DNA of 64,000 bases. It comes from Paraburkholderia sp. BL25I1N1 (GTDB lineage Bacteria > Pseudomonadota > Gammaproteobacteria > Burkholderiales > Burkholderiaceae). The stretch covers positions 62,001 through 126,000 of the forward strand of contig NZ_PVZB01000025.1 of NCBI RefSeq assembly GCF_003002025.1, given 5' to 3'. A program made the translations under genes and the position numbers. This document shows positions 1 to 9,011 of this stretch, in pieces. Numbering within the stretch: position 1 is the stretch's first letter; the number at the start of each line of letters is the position of its first letter. The notes under the pieces are model-generated. The model did no database searches. It was not told the DNA's origin and was given only the letters and a program-made list of their open reading frames with translations.

Positions 1-87
1 ACCGGCGAAACTATCAAGATCCCGGCCGCCAAGACCGTCAAGTTCACGGCTGGTAAGGCGTTCAAGGATGCAGTCAACAAGCGCTAA
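1..87 (+). CDS. HU-family DNA-binding protein, C-terminal fragment
   Basis: The window opens inside a reading frame of 28 codons ending in TAA at 85-87. The residues include IPAAKTVKFTAGKAFKDAVN, the lysine-rich C-terminal strand and helix typical of HU/IHF-type histone-like proteins. These small basic dimers bend and compact DNA in the nucleoid. The 5' part lies outside the window, so length and start cannot be judged. A strong intrinsic terminator follows 26 bases after the stop, so this is the end of its transcript. Confidence 0.8.
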   Translation, partial: TGETIKIPAAKTVKFTAGKAFKDAVNKR

Positions 88-112
88 GCAGACTACTGCC
101 AGGCAGTTGACA

Positions 113-135
113 CCCGCCAACGGCGGGTTTTTTTT
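113..135 (+). terminator. Rho-independent terminator after the HU gene
   Basis: CCCGCC (113-118) pairs with GGCGGG (122-127) across a 3-nt AAC loop and is followed directly by a run of eight T. This is a compact classical intrinsic terminator placed just after the HU stop codon. Confidence 0.85.
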
Positions 136-211
136 CGCCTGCGCATTGTGGATGGGAAAGCCGCGACGGGCGTCGCGGCGCGATTGCGCCGAGCGGCGAG
201 GACCGTTCAGT

Positions 212-1540
212 TCAGTCGTGACGATGCACGATCTCACCGTGGCCATGACCGTCGTGATCGTGATCGTGACCGTGATCGTGGTCATGATGATCGTGGTCGT
301 CTTCGTCGAAGTCCCAGGCCGGGAACGGATCGGCGAACTGCTCCCACGCTTGCGGTCCCTGCGCGTATTCATCGTCGGTCAGCAGGCACGCGTCGAACTT
401 CGCTTTCCAGACCGCGGCGTCGATGCCGACACCGATCATCACCAGTTCCTGGCGACGGTCGCCGATGCTCAGATCGTCCGGATCGCCGTACCAGTCCGCG
501 GCGATTTCGGCGGCCAACTCGTCGTCGCCATCGGGCCACTCGCTGCGATCCTGAGCGGCCCACCACATGCCCGCCGGACCGTGCCGGCAAGCACCGCCCG
601 CCTGCGAGAGCGAACCGGCGATATCGTTACGCGTGGCGAGCCAGAAGAAGCCCTTGCTGCGCAATACACCTTTCCACTCCTGATGCAGCAACGTCCATAG
701 GCGTTCCGGATGAAACGGTCGGCGCGTCCGGTAAATGAAATTGCCGATGCCGAATTCGTCCGCCTCGCCGTGATGAGCATGGCCGTGCTCATGGTCATGC
801 TCATGATTGAGCGATGTTAGCCAGCCCGGCGCGCTTGCCGCCTCGTCGAAATCGAAGCGGCCGGTGTTTAGCACCTGCTCAAGCGGCACGTCGCCAAAAC
901 GTGCGACCACTTGCACTGCGCGCGGGTTGATCCGGCCGAGAATGCGCTGCAGGCGCGTGAGTTCGTCCGCGCTCACCAGATCGGCCTTGTTCACCACCAG
1001 CACGTCGCAGAATTCGATCTGCTCGATCAGCAACTCGACCAGCGTGCGGTCGTCTTCCTCGGTCGCGGCGATGCCGCGCTCAGCGAGCGCGTCGGCCGAA
1101 CCGTAGTCGCGCAGAAAATTGAACGCATCGACCACGGTCACCATTGTGTCGAGCCGCGCGACGTCGGCGAGCGACGCGCCTTCATCGTCGACGTAGGCGA
1201 AGGTCTCGGCGATCGGCATCGGCTCGGCCACGCCGGTCGATTCGATCAGGATCGCGTCGAAACGCTGCTCGCCGGCCAGCCGCTTGATCTCGACCCGCAG
1301 ATCGTCGCGCAGCGTGCAGCAGATGCAGCCATTCGACAGTTCGACGAGTTGCTCCTCGACGTGAGAAAGCGCGGCGGCGTCGCGCACGAGGGTCGCGTCG
1401 ATATTGACGGCGGCCAGATCGTTGACGATCACGGCCACGCGTAAACCCGCGCGATTCGCGAGGATGTGATTCAGGAGCGTGGTCTTGCCGGCGCCCAGAA
1501 AACCGGAGAGCACGGTGACGGGCAGTAGCGGCTGGTTCAT
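212..1540 (-). CDS. CobW/G3E-family GTPase, zinc-chaperone type with His-rich tails
   Basis: 442 residues. The N-terminus carries a P-loop (GFLGAGKT, residues ~13-20), the diagnostic CxCC metal motif (NGCICCTL, ~70) and a G4 motif (NKAD). This is the COG0523 G3E GTPase family (CobW, YjiA, ZigA/ZagA), which hands metal, often zinc, to client enzymes using GTP. Two histidine/aspartate-rich stretches are visible, one near residues 245-258 and a longer one filling the last ~30 residues; both are likely metal-binding. The C-terminal CobW_C domain lies between them. It stands alone with no co-directional partner, and no Zur-type operator was recognised. Cobalamin synthesis is unlikely because no cob genes are near. 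The metal identity is inferred. Confidence 0.88.
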   Translation of the reverse strand: MNQPLLPVTVLSGFLGAGKTTLLNHILANRAGLRVAVIVNDLAAVNIDATLVRDAAALSHVEEQLVELSNGCICCTLRDDLRVEIKRLAGEQRFDAILIESTGVAEPMPIAETFAYVDDEGASLADVARLDTMVTVVDAFNFLRDYGSADALAERGIAATEEDDRTLVELLIEQIEFCDVLVVNKADLVSADELTRLQRILGRINPRAVQVVARFGDVPLEQVLNTGRFDFDEAASAPGWLTSLNHEHDHEHGHAHHGEADEFGIGNFIYRTRRPFHPERLWTLLHQEWKGVLRSKGFFWLATRNDIAGSLSQAGGACRHGPAGMWWAAQDRSEWPDGDDELAAEIAADWYGDPDDLSIGDRRQELVMIGVGIDAAVWKAKFDACLLTDDEYAQGPQAWEQFADPFPAWDFDEDDHDHHDHDHGHDHDHDGHGHGEIVHRHD

Positions 1541-1683
1541 CGCAGTACGGAGAAGCTAGGGGATTGGAAGGCACGCCGGGCGCGGCGCCGCATGACTGCG
1601 GACCGCAACGAGGTCGAACCTCGGCGGCGGCACGAAGCCGCATTGTGCATCAAAACGGGCGGAGTTCGCGTGATGTGGCCGGA

Positions 1684-2130
1684 TCAGCGTGCAGCCGGCA
1701 TCAGATTCCACTTGCGCAGGATCGCGGCGATCTGCTGCGCGTACTTGTCGCGCAGCGCGGGCGTTTCGGAGTGGTAGGCGCCGATGGCCTGCCAGGTGTT
1801 GCCGTACTTGTTCATCTGACGGCGCAGATGCCACGCCGCTATATAGACGTTCTTGCACGGTTCCATCAGCGTGCCTTGCGAGATGCCATACTGGGCGAGC
1901 ACGGGCAGATGGATCGAATTGATCTGCATCACGCCGTAGTCGGTCGAGCCGTTTGCATTTTTATGCGTTGCGTCGGGACGATTGTGCGACTCCTGCCACG
2001 CAATTGCGCGCAGAATCAAGGGGTTGACCTTCTGATACTTCGCTGCTTCGTCAAAGCAATCGGCGCGTGCGGACCCTGCTGCTATCAGCATGGCAAGTCC
2101 CACAGCGACGGTGACGAAGCTTCGTTTCAT
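1684..2130 (-). CDS. Small secreted lytic transglycosylase (SLT domain)
   Basis: 148 residues. An N-terminal signal peptide (about residues 1-23, ending SARA) is followed by a compact SLT/goose-lysozyme-like domain. Family motifs are visible: the catalytic Glu in AWQESHN, GVMQIN, and AYHSE near the C-terminus. It resembles the IagB/IpgF/BfpH group of specialised transglycosylases that open peptidoglycan locally for envelope-spanning secretion or pilus machines. It ends 498 bp from gspD and is divergent from it, so a role in assembling the adjacent type II secretion system is plausible but inferred. Two cysteines (residues 25 and about 106) could form the disulphide common in this group. Confidence 0.85.
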   Translation of the reverse strand: MKRSFVTVAVGLAMLIAAGSARADCFDEAAKYQKVNPLILRAIAWQESHNRPDATHKNANGSTDYGVMQINSIHLPVLAQYGISQGTLMEPCKNVYIAAWHLRRQMNKYGNTWQAIGAYHSETPALRDKYAQQIAAILRKWNLMPAAR

Positions 2131-2410
2131 CAGTCAAGAGCACTAAGCAAAGCGCAAGAGTAAGGTTCGGTAAGGCATCGTATCGGCCATACTTCAGCCG
2201 CTGACGGTCGCCGGGCCACAGGCCTGAGGTTTGTCGGACATCGGGAAAACCCGCGTCGGCAACCTGCAACAGGGACTCGAACGGCTCGTATCATACCGGC
2301 AGGCGGACCCTCGTCAAGTTGGCTAACCGACATAAGGGAGCAGAAAACGAAGCGTTTTTGCGCCCAATCGTCTGACTTTCCATTGGCTTTCAATTGTTTG
2401 ACAACAGGCG

Positions 2411-2430
2411 GCGATTTCTAGAGAAATCGC
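2411..2430. promoter_or_regulatory. 20-bp palindrome upstream of gspD
   Basis: GCGATTTCT-AG-AGAAATCGC is a perfect 9-bp inverted repeat around a 2-bp centre. It lies in the 497-bp non-coding gap between the transglycosylase and gspD (2131-2627), just after TTGACA at 2398-2403, which could be a -35 element. Size and perfection suggest a dimeric regulator site; the regulator is not identifiable. The rest of the gap shows no supported gene. Confidence 0.45.
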
Positions 2431-2627
2431 GCAAGACAGTTCGTTTTGTGACAAATCAGACATGAAAAACTGTTACTGTTCATTTTTTTCGGACATCGCA
2501 CGGCGGCCGACGAGGGCGAAAATCGTCCGCGAGGCTGGCCGGCAGACCGTCAGAGCGGCGGCCTGCTCGCATGTCCGCACTGCATGACCGTCGACAGCTA
2601 GGGCTGTCGGCATCGAAACCTTATTCC

Positions 2628-5003
2628 ATGAGAAGAAATCGTATGGCTTTGCGTCGCGTCGCAACGGCGCTGCTGGTGGCTGGCTTGATCACCGCGCAGA
2701 CAGCACAGGCACAGGTGACACTGAACTTCGTCAACGCGGACATAGACCAGGTGGCCAAGGCGATTGGCGCGGCAACCGGCAAAACGATCATCGTCGACCC
2801 GCGCGTGAAAGGTCAGTTGAATCTCGTGTCGGAGAACGCGGTGCCTGAAGATCAGGCACTGAAAACCTTGCAGTCCGCCTTGCGCATGCAGGGCTTCGCG
2901 CTCGTGCAGGACCACGGCGTACTGAAAGTCGTGCCCGAGGCCGACGCAAAGCTGCAAGGCGTGCCGACCTATGTCGGCAATACGCCTACGGCTCGCGGCG
3001 ACCAGGTTGTCACGCAGGTATTCGTTCTGAAGAACGAATCGGCCAACAATCTGCTGCCGGTGCTGCGTCCGCTCATCTCGCCGAACAATACCGTCGCGGC
3101 CTATCCAGCCAACAACACGATTGTAGTCACTGACTACGCCGACAACGTGCGGCGTATTGCCCAGATCATCCAGGGCGTGGATTCCGCGGCGGGCCAGTCG
3201 GTATCCGTGGTGCAACTGAAGAACGCGAATGCGATCGACATCGCCACGCAACTCAACAAGATGCTCGACCCGGGTTCGATCGGCAGTACCGACGCGACGC
3301 TGAAGGTATCGGTCACCGCCGACCCGCGCACCAACTCGCTGCTGATCCGCGCGTCGAACGGCGCGCGCCTCGCGGCGGCGAGGACTCTGGCGAAAGAACT
3401 CGATACGCCGACCACCATGCCCGGCAACATTCACGTCGTGCCGCTGCGCAACGCGGACGCGACGAAGCTCGCGAAGACCTTGCGCGGCATGTTCGGCAAA
3501 GGCGGCGAGACCGGCTCGTCGAGCAACTCGAACGACGCGAATTCGTTCAACCAGAACAACACCGGGGGCATAGGCGGCAACAATTCGACGGGCTCGTCGG
3601 GTACGCCGCCGCTGCCGTCGGGCGGACTCGGCAGCAGCTCTCTGGCTTCGCCGATGGGCGGCAGCGGCAGCGGCGGCGGATACGGCGCGGGCGGCTCCAA
3701 TAACGGCGGGTTCGGCAACGAGAAGGACAAGAGCGACGACAACCAGCAAGGCGGCATGATCCAGGCGGATTCCGCGACCAACTCGCTGATCATCACGGCG
3801 GCCGAGCCGGTGTACCGCAATTTGCGCGCGGTGATCGACCAGCTCGACGCACGTCGCGCGCAGGTCTATCTCGAGGCGTTGATCGTCGAGTTGAACTCGA
3901 ACACGAGCGGCAACCTCGGCATTCAGTGGCAGGTAGCGAACAATTCGATCTTCGCCGGCACGAACCTGCAGACCGGATCGAGCAACAGCATCATCAACCT
4001 GACGGCGGCCGCCGCAGCGGCCGGCACCACCGGCGGGCTTGCCACCGCGCTCGGCAACGGGGCTTTGCAGCAGGGCCTGAACGTCGGCTGGATTCACAAC
4101 ATCTTCGGTGTGCAAGGACTGGGCGCGCTGCTTCAGGCGCTGTCGCAGACCGCGGACGCGAACGTGCTGTCCACGCCTAATCTCATTACGCTCGACAACG
4201 AGGAAGCGAAGATCGTCGTCGGTACGAACGTGCCGATTCAGACGGGTTCGTATTCGAATCTGACGAGCGCGACGGCGACTTCCGCGTTCAATACCTACGA
4301 CCGCGTCGACGTCGGTCTGACGCTGCACGTGAAGCCGCAAATCACGGACGGCGGCATTCTCAAGCTGCAGCTCTACACAGAAGACTCGGCAATCGTCACC
4401 GGCACGAACAACGCGGCGACCAACCCGGCCGGCCCGGAATTCACCAAGCGTTCGATCCAGTCGACGGTGCTTGCCGATAACGGCGAGATCATCGTGCTGG
4501 GCGGTTTGATGCAGGACAACTACCAGGTCAGCAACAGCAAGGTGCCGCTGCTCGGCGATATTCCGTGGATCGGCCAGCTGTTCCGCTCGGAACAGAAGAC
4601 CCGCAACAAGACCAACCTGATGGTGTTCCTGCGCCCTGTGATCATCAGCGATCGCGGTACGGCTCAAGCCGTGACGTCGAATCGCTACGACTACATCCAG
4701 GGCGTGCAAGGCGCGTACAAGCAGGACAACAACCTGATGAAGGACAACGACGATCCGGTGGTTCCGCCGATGCCGATCGGTCCGAGCCAGGGTGGTTCGC
4801 CCGCGATGAATCTGTTCGATCTCGACAAGATGCGTCGTCAACAGTTGGCGCCGCCGCCGGCCAACGGCGGAGCGCCCACGAATGGCGGCGCCGCTACCAA
4901 CGGTAACGCCGTGCAGAGCAGTCCGGCCACCGTCGGGCCTGCCATACAGAGCAGCCCCGGGACCGTGACGCCGTCCACCACGTCGCCTGGAGTGCGGCCG
5001 TGA
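2628..5003 (+). CDS. gspD: Type II secretion outer-membrane secretin GspD
   Basis: 791 residues from the ATG at 2628; ATGs at 2571 and 2643 are in-frame alternatives. 2628 gives a basic signal peptide with a cleavage site after AQA (about residue 28). The periplasmic N0-N3 domains begin at VTLNFVNADIDQVAKAIG. N3 is interrupted by a Gly/Ser/Asn-rich loop (about residues 290-377). The secretin core follows (about 480-690, with STPNLITLDNEEAKI and GGLMQDN...VPLLGDIPWIGQLF). A Pro/Asn/Gly-rich tail closes the protein. GspD forms the multimeric outer-membrane gate through which folded proteins leave the periplasm. Its stop overlaps the gspE start by 4 bp (GTGA), so the two are translationally coupled. 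Confidence 0.97.
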   Translation: MRRNRMALRRVATALLVAGLITAQTAQAQVTLNFVNADIDQVAKAIGAATGKTIIVDPRVKGQLNLVSENAVPEDQALKTLQSALRMQGFALVQDHGVLKVVPEADAKLQGVPTYVGNTPTARGDQVVTQVFVLKNESANNLLPVLRPLISPNNTVAAYPANNTIVVTDYADNVRRIAQIIQGVDSAAGQSVSVVQLKNANAIDIATQLNKMLDPGSIGSTDATLKVSVTADPRTNSLLIRASNGARLAAARTLAKELDTPTTMPGNIHVVPLRNADATKLAKTLRGMFGKGGETGSSSNSNDANSFNQNNTGGIGGNNSTGSSGTPPLPSGGLGSSSLASPMGGSGSGGGYGAGGSNNGGFGNEKDKSDDNQQGGMIQADSATNSLIITAAEPVYRNLRAVIDQLDARRAQVYLEALIVELNSNTSGNLGIQWQVANNSIFAGTNLQTGSSNSIINLTAAAAAAGTTGGLATALGNGALQQGLNVGWIHNIFGVQGLGALLQALSQTADANVLSTPNLITLDNEEAKIVVGTNVPIQTGSYSNLTSATATSAFNTYDRVDVGLTLHVKPQITDGGILKLQLYTEDSAIVTGTNNAATNPAGPEFTKRSIQSTVLADNGEIIVLGGLMQDNYQVSNSKVPLLGDIPWIGQLFRSEQKTRNKTNLMVFLRPVIISDRGTAQAVTSNRYDYIQGVQGAYKQDNNLMKDNDDPVVPPMPIGPSQGGSPAMNLFDLDKMRRQQLAPPPANGGAPTNGGAATNGNAVQSSPATVGPAIQSSPGTVTPSTTSPGVRP

Positions 5004-6556
5004 GCACGCCGTCCACGCCGCCGTCAGCGTCTGCTACGCCAGCCGCAACGCGAGCCGGTGCCGCAACACTAGCGCCCGCCGGCGCGACGGAGCATGCCGG
5101 GCGCGAGGCGCCCTCCGCCATCGCCGCGCGCCTCGTGCCGTACGGCTTTGCCCGTGCCGGCCAGATTCTGGTCGCGCATCAGCATGCGGACAGCCTCGAG
5201 GTCTGGATCAGCGAACGCACGAGCGACGCCGCGCTGTCCGAAGTAGCACGTAACTTCGGCGCGGTGTCGATCGTACGGCTGCCTGCCGACGAGCTCACGC
5301 AGGCGATCAACCAGGCGTATGCGCGCCAGGACGGCAGCGCTGCGCAGGTGGTCGGCGAAGTGGAGGGCGAAGTCGATCTCTCGCGCCTGATGCAGGACAT
5401 TCCCGAAGTGGAGGATCTGCTGGAGTCGGAAGACGACGCCCCGATCATCCGCATGATCAATGCGCTGCTCACGCAAGCGGCGCGCGAGCAGGCGTCGGAT
5501 ATTCATATCGAGCCGTTCGAGACTTCTTCCGTCGTGCGCTTTCGCGTCGACGGTACGTTGCGCGACGTCGTGCGGCCGAAGAAAGCGCTGCACGGCGCAC
5601 TGATCTCGCGGATCAAGATCATGGCGCAGCTCGATATCGCCGAAAAGCGTTTGCCGCAGGACGGCCGTATCACGCTGCGCGTGGGCGGCCGTCCGGTCGA
5701 CGTGCGCGTCTCCACGCTGCCGACCGGCCACGGCGAACGCGCGGTGCTGCGTCTGCTGGAAAAAGACGCGTCGCGCCTGAACCTCGAAGCGCTCGGCATG
5801 GCGTCGGATACGCTCGGCAAGTTCGACAAGCTGATCGGCAGGCCGCACGGCATCGTGCTGGTGACCGGGCCGACCGGTTCCGGTAAAACGACCACGCTGT
5901 ATGCGGCCATGTCACGGCTCGAAACCGCGACCACGAACATCATGACGGTCGAGGATCCGATCGAATACGACCTGTCGGGCATCGGCCAGACGCAGGTCAA
6001 CGAACGGATCGGCATGACCTTCGCGCGGGCCTTGCGCTCGATTTTGCGGCAGGACCCGGACGTCATCATGATCGGTGAAATCCGCGACCTCGAAACCGCG
6101 CAGATCGCGGTGCAGGCGTCGTTGACGGGCCACCTCGTGCTGGCCACGCTGCACACGAACGACGCGGCATCCGCCGTGACGCGTTTGACCGACATGGGTG
6201 TCGAACCGTATCTGCTGGCGTCGTCGCTGCTCGGCGTGCTGGCGCAGCGGCTGGTGCGGCGCCTGTGCCCGATATGCCGCGAAGAGCGTGTCGAGGAAGA
6301 CGGCAGCGTGCGCTATCACCCGGTCGGTTGCGACCGGTGCGGCCATTCCGGTTACGCGGGACGCCGCGGCGTCTACGAATTGCTGCTGATCGACGACGAC
6401 ATCCGCACGCTGGTTCACCGCAACGCAGCCGACGCGGAGATTCTCGCGGCCGGCCGTGCGCAAGGCATGCGCACGCTGCGCGAAGATGCGGACCGCTGGC
6501 TCGCCTCCGGGCTGACATCGCTCGAAGAAGTGATCCGCGTCACGGGCGGAGCATAA
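5000..6556 (+). CDS. gspE: Type II secretion ATPase GspE
   Basis: 518 residues starting at GTG 5000, inside the gspD stop. The cytoplasmic hexameric ATPase that powers pseudopilus assembly is recognised from Walker A (GPTGSGKTTTL, ~residue 295), the Walker B region (DPDVIMIGEIRDLETAQ), the His box (ATLHTND) and a zinc-binding CPIC...CDRC module (~430-455). The N1E region that binds GspL is present, and about 30 low-complexity Ala/Thr/Pro residues precede it. It is 4 bp from gspF, so the genes form one transcription unit. Confidence 0.97.
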   Translation: MSTPSTPPSASATPAATRAGAATLAPAGATEHAGREAPSAIAARLVPYGFARAGQILVAHQHADSLEVWISERTSDAALSEVARNFGAVSIVRLPADELTQAINQAYARQDGSAAQVVGEVEGEVDLSRLMQDIPEVEDLLESEDDAPIIRMINALLTQAAREQASDIHIEPFETSSVVRFRVDGTLRDVVRPKKALHGALISRIKIMAQLDIAEKRLPQDGRITLRVGGRPVDVRVSTLPTGHGERAVLRLLEKDASRLNLEALGMASDTLGKFDKLIGRPHGIVLVTGPTGSGKTTTLYAAMSRLETATTNIMTVEDPIEYDLSGIGQTQVNERIGMTFARALRSILRQDPDVIMIGEIRDLETAQIAVQASLTGHLVLATLHTNDAASAVTRLTDMGVEPYLLASSLLGVLAQRLVRRLCPICREERVEEDGSVRYHPVGCDRCGHSGYAGRRGVYELLLIDDDIRTLVHRNAADAEILAAGRAQGMRTLREDADRWLASGLTSLEEVIRVTGGA

Positions 6557-6560
6557 GCGC

Positions 6561-7778
6561 ATGCCGGCATTTCGTTTCGAAGCGATCGACGCGGCGGGCA
6601 AGGCGCAAAAAGGCGTGCTCGACGCGGACAGCGCGCGCGGCGCGCGGACCAATCTGCGCTCGCAAGGACTGACGCCGCTCGTCGTGGAACCGGCGGCCAC
6701 ACGCACGCGCGGCGAGCGCAACCAGCGGCTGTCGCTGGGGCGGCGTCTGTCGCAACGCGAGCAGGCGATCCTGACGCGCCAGCTCGCCAGCCTGCTGATC
6801 GCGGGCCTGCCGCTCGACGAAGCGCTCGCGGTGCTGACCGAGCAATCGGAGCGCGACTACATTCGCGAACTGATGGCGTCGATTCGCGCGGAAGTGCTCG
6901 GCGGCCATTCGCTGGCCAATGCATTGACGCAGCATCCTAAAGACTTCCCCGAGATTTATCGCGCGCTGGTCGCGGCGGGCGAACATACCGGCAAGCTCGG
7001 GCTCGTGCTGTCGCGGCTCGCCGACTACATCGAGCAACGCAACGCGCTGAAGCAGAAGATCGTGCTCGCGTTCACGTACCCGACCATCGTCACGATCATC
7101 GCTTTCGGCATCGTCACGTTTCTGTTGAGCTACGTCGTGCCGCAGGTGGTGAACGTGTTCGCCAGCACCAAGCAGCAACTGCCCTTCCTCACCATCATGA
7201 TGATGGCGCTCTCCGGATTCGTGCGGAACTGGTGGTGGGCGATGCTGATCGGCGTGGCCGTGCTGGTGTATCTGGTGCGTTCGGTTCTGAGGCAGCCCGG
7301 TCCGCGCCTCGCGTTCGACCGTTGGCTGCTCACCGCACCGCTGCTCGGCAAACTCGTACGCGGCTATAACACGGTGCGCTTTGCCAGCACGCTCGGCATT
7401 CTCACCGCGGCGGGCGTGCCGATTCTGCGCGCGCTGCAAGCCGCCGCCGAAACGCTCAGCAACAACGCGATGCGCGAGAACATCGACGATGCGATCGTGC
7501 GGGTGCGCGAAGGCACGTCGCTGTCGCGCGCGCTCGGCAATACGAAGACTTTTCCGCCCGTGCTCGTTCACCTGATCCGTTCGGGCGAAGCGACCGGCGA
7601 CGTGACCACGATGCTCGACCGCGCGGCCGACGGTGAAGCGCGCGAACTCGAACGCCGCACGATGTTCCTGACGAGTCTGCTGGAGCCGTTGCTGATTCTG
7701 GCGATGGGGGGCGTGGTGCTGGTGATCGTGCTGGCGGTGATGCTGCCGATCATCGAATTGAACAACCTGGTGCAGTAG
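6561..7778 (+). CDS. gspF: Type II secretion inner-membrane platform protein GspF
   Basis: 405 residues, the usual size for GspF/PilC. It has two homologous cytoplasmic helical repeats (~70-190 and ~270-390) and three hydrophobic segments, near 168-195, ~218-240 and the C-terminus (~373-400). Family motifs such as GLPLDEAL and SGEATG are present. GspF is the polytopic platform that contacts the GspE ATPase and the pseudopilins. A convergent gspC and a hairpin follow, so the D-E-F transcript probably ends here. Confidence 0.96.
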   Translation: MPAFRFEAIDAAGKAQKGVLDADSARGARTNLRSQGLTPLVVEPAATRTRGERNQRLSLGRRLSQREQAILTRQLASLLIAGLPLDEALAVLTEQSERDYIRELMASIRAEVLGGHSLANALTQHPKDFPEIYRALVAAGEHTGKLGLVLSRLADYIEQRNALKQKIVLAFTYPTIVTIIAFGIVTFLLSYVVPQVVNVFASTKQQLPFLTIMMMALSGFVRNWWWAMLIGVAVLVYLVRSVLRQPGPRLAFDRWLLTAPLLGKLVRGYNTVRFASTLGILTAAGVPILRALQAAAETLSNNAMRENIDDAIVRVREGTSLSRALGNTKTFPPVLVHLIRSGEATGDVTTMLDRAADGEARELERRTMFLTSLLEPLLILAMGGVVLVIVLAVMLPIIELNNLVQ

Positions 7779-7784
7779 GAATGG

Positions 7785-7818
7785 ATTGCGCGGTCACTGC
7801 TAGAGGTCACCGCGCAAT
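7785..7818. terminator. Hairpin between convergent gspF and gspC
   Basis: ATTGCGCGGT (7785-7794) pairs perfectly with ACCGCGCAAT (7809-7818) around a 14-nt loop. It lies between the gspF stop and the convergent end of gspC. There is no strong T-run on either strand, so it may slow or protect transcript ends and need not terminate by itself. Confidence 0.5.
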
Positions 7819-7853
7819 CGATTGAAGCGACGCTGCTGTTCAGCGCCCGGGCT

Positions 7854-8324
7854 TCAGCGCACGTAGATCGTCGGACCTGCGGGATTGGCTGGCAGGAATA
7901 CTTCGGAATGCGCGCCATTGCGGTCGATGATGATCGAGCGGGCGCGGACTTCGGAGAGTTTGGTGCCTTTCATCAGCGCGCTGCCGAGCGACACCGCATG
8001 CGGCGGTTCGCCGCCCACGCTGACGATGGCCGCGGCGCCTTCCCGCAAAGCGAGGATGCCGAACAGCCGCACGTCCTGGTTGGCGTTGCGCGTGAGCTGG
8101 CCGCCGAATAGCGTGGCAGCCTGCTCGGTCGAGATCTGCGCGTGCGCGGCGGCTGCGGGCAAGGGCGCACCGGACAACGTGCTGAGCGTGATGACCCAGT
8201 AGGTGAGCGTCGCGCAGAACACGGCGAACAGCGCGAGCGACAGAAGGCGGATTTGGATGGCGTTCATGCGCATCATTGTACGGACTATTGTGAAAATTGC
8301 GTTGGGCTGAAAGCGCCTTCTCAC
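7854..8324 (-). CDS. gspC: Type II secretion inner-membrane component GspC
   Basis: 156 residues from a GTG at 8324 with AAGGG just upstream; an ATG at 8267 is an alternative. One transmembrane helix (about residues 25-45) is followed by a periplasmic homology-region (HR) domain with AATLFGG, VRLFGILA and a late segment ending TIYVR. GspC links the inner-membrane platform to the periplasmic N0 domain of GspD. This version is short and lacks the C-terminal PDZ or coiled-coil domain of longer GspC proteins. It lies on the minus strand in the middle of an otherwise plus-strand operon, so it must have its own promoter. Confidence 0.88.
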   Translation of the reverse strand: MRRRFQPNAIFTIVRTMMRMNAIQIRLLSLALFAVFCATLTYWVITLSTLSGAPLPAAAAHAQISTEQAATLFGGQLTRNANQDVRLFGILALREGAAAIVSVGGEPPHAVSLGSALMKGTKLSEVRARSIIIDRNGAHSEVFLPANPAGPTIYVR

Positions 8325-8440
8325 GACCCTTCAACTGCATGACATTAAAATGACCGGCCGGGCGTGTTCAATGGCACCCAGATTGCCAAAACGCGAATCC
8401 CGCCGAGTCAAAAATTTCACCTGAAAAGAGGTAGCAAGCT

Positions 8441-8905
8441 ATGCAACTGTCGACCACTCGCCGTCATGACATCGCGGGTCCGCGCAGCCGTCGTCAACGC
8501 GGGTTCACGCTGATCGAAATCATGGTCGTGATCGCGATTCTGGGCATTCTGGCCGCATTGATCGTGCCGAAGATCATGAGCCGTCCCGACGAAGCGCGCC
8601 GTGTCGCCGCCAAGCAGGACATCGGCACGATGATGCAGGCGCTGAAACTCTATCGTCTGGACAACGGCCGTTATCCGACGCAGGAGCAAGGCTTGCGCGC
8701 GCTGATCGAAAAACCGGCCACGGACCCGGTGCCGAGCAACTGGAAAGACGGCGGTTACCTGGAGCGTCTGCCGAACGATCCGTGGGGTAACGCTTACCAG
8801 TATCTGAATCCGGGCGTGCACGGCGAGATCGACGTGTTCAGCTACGGCGCTGACGGCAAAGCGGGCGGCGAGGGCAACGACGCCGACGTCGGCTCGTGGC
8901 AGTAG
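8441..8905 (+). CDS. gspG: Type II secretion major pseudopilin GspG
   Basis: 154 residues. A basic leader precedes the prepilin peptidase site RG/FTLIEIMVVIAILGIL, with Glu at mature position 5. The body has the GspG hallmarks: YRLDNGRYPTQEQGL, LPNDPWGNAYQY and a calcium-site region near FSYGADGKAGGEGND. GspG is the main subunit of the pseudopilus that pushes substrates through GspD. An RBS (AAGAGG) precedes the ATG. It starts the second plus-strand run, G to N. The prepilin peptidase GspO is not in this window. Confidence 0.97.
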   Translation: MQLSTTRRHDIAGPRSRRQRGFTLIEIMVVIAILGILAALIVPKIMSRPDEARRVAAKQDIGTMMQALKLYRLDNGRYPTQEQGLRALIEKPATDPVPSNWKDGGYLERLPNDPWGNAYQYLNPGVHGEIDVFSYGADGKAGGEGNDADVGSWQ

Positions 8906-9011
8906 GCGCTCGAGGAGTTGGTGTTTTCATGCGTGCGGTGGGATTGACCCTCGCACGTTCCCGTCGATGCATCGTCGTTTGATTTTGAGTTGATTGTTCG
9001 TGGCCGGCACT

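Noticed and set aside
2598..4841. Long open frame of 747 codons antisense to gspD
   Set aside because: It mirrors the GC-biased third positions of gspD. The product is Arg/His/Val-rich low-complexity sequence with no recognisable domain, start or RBS.
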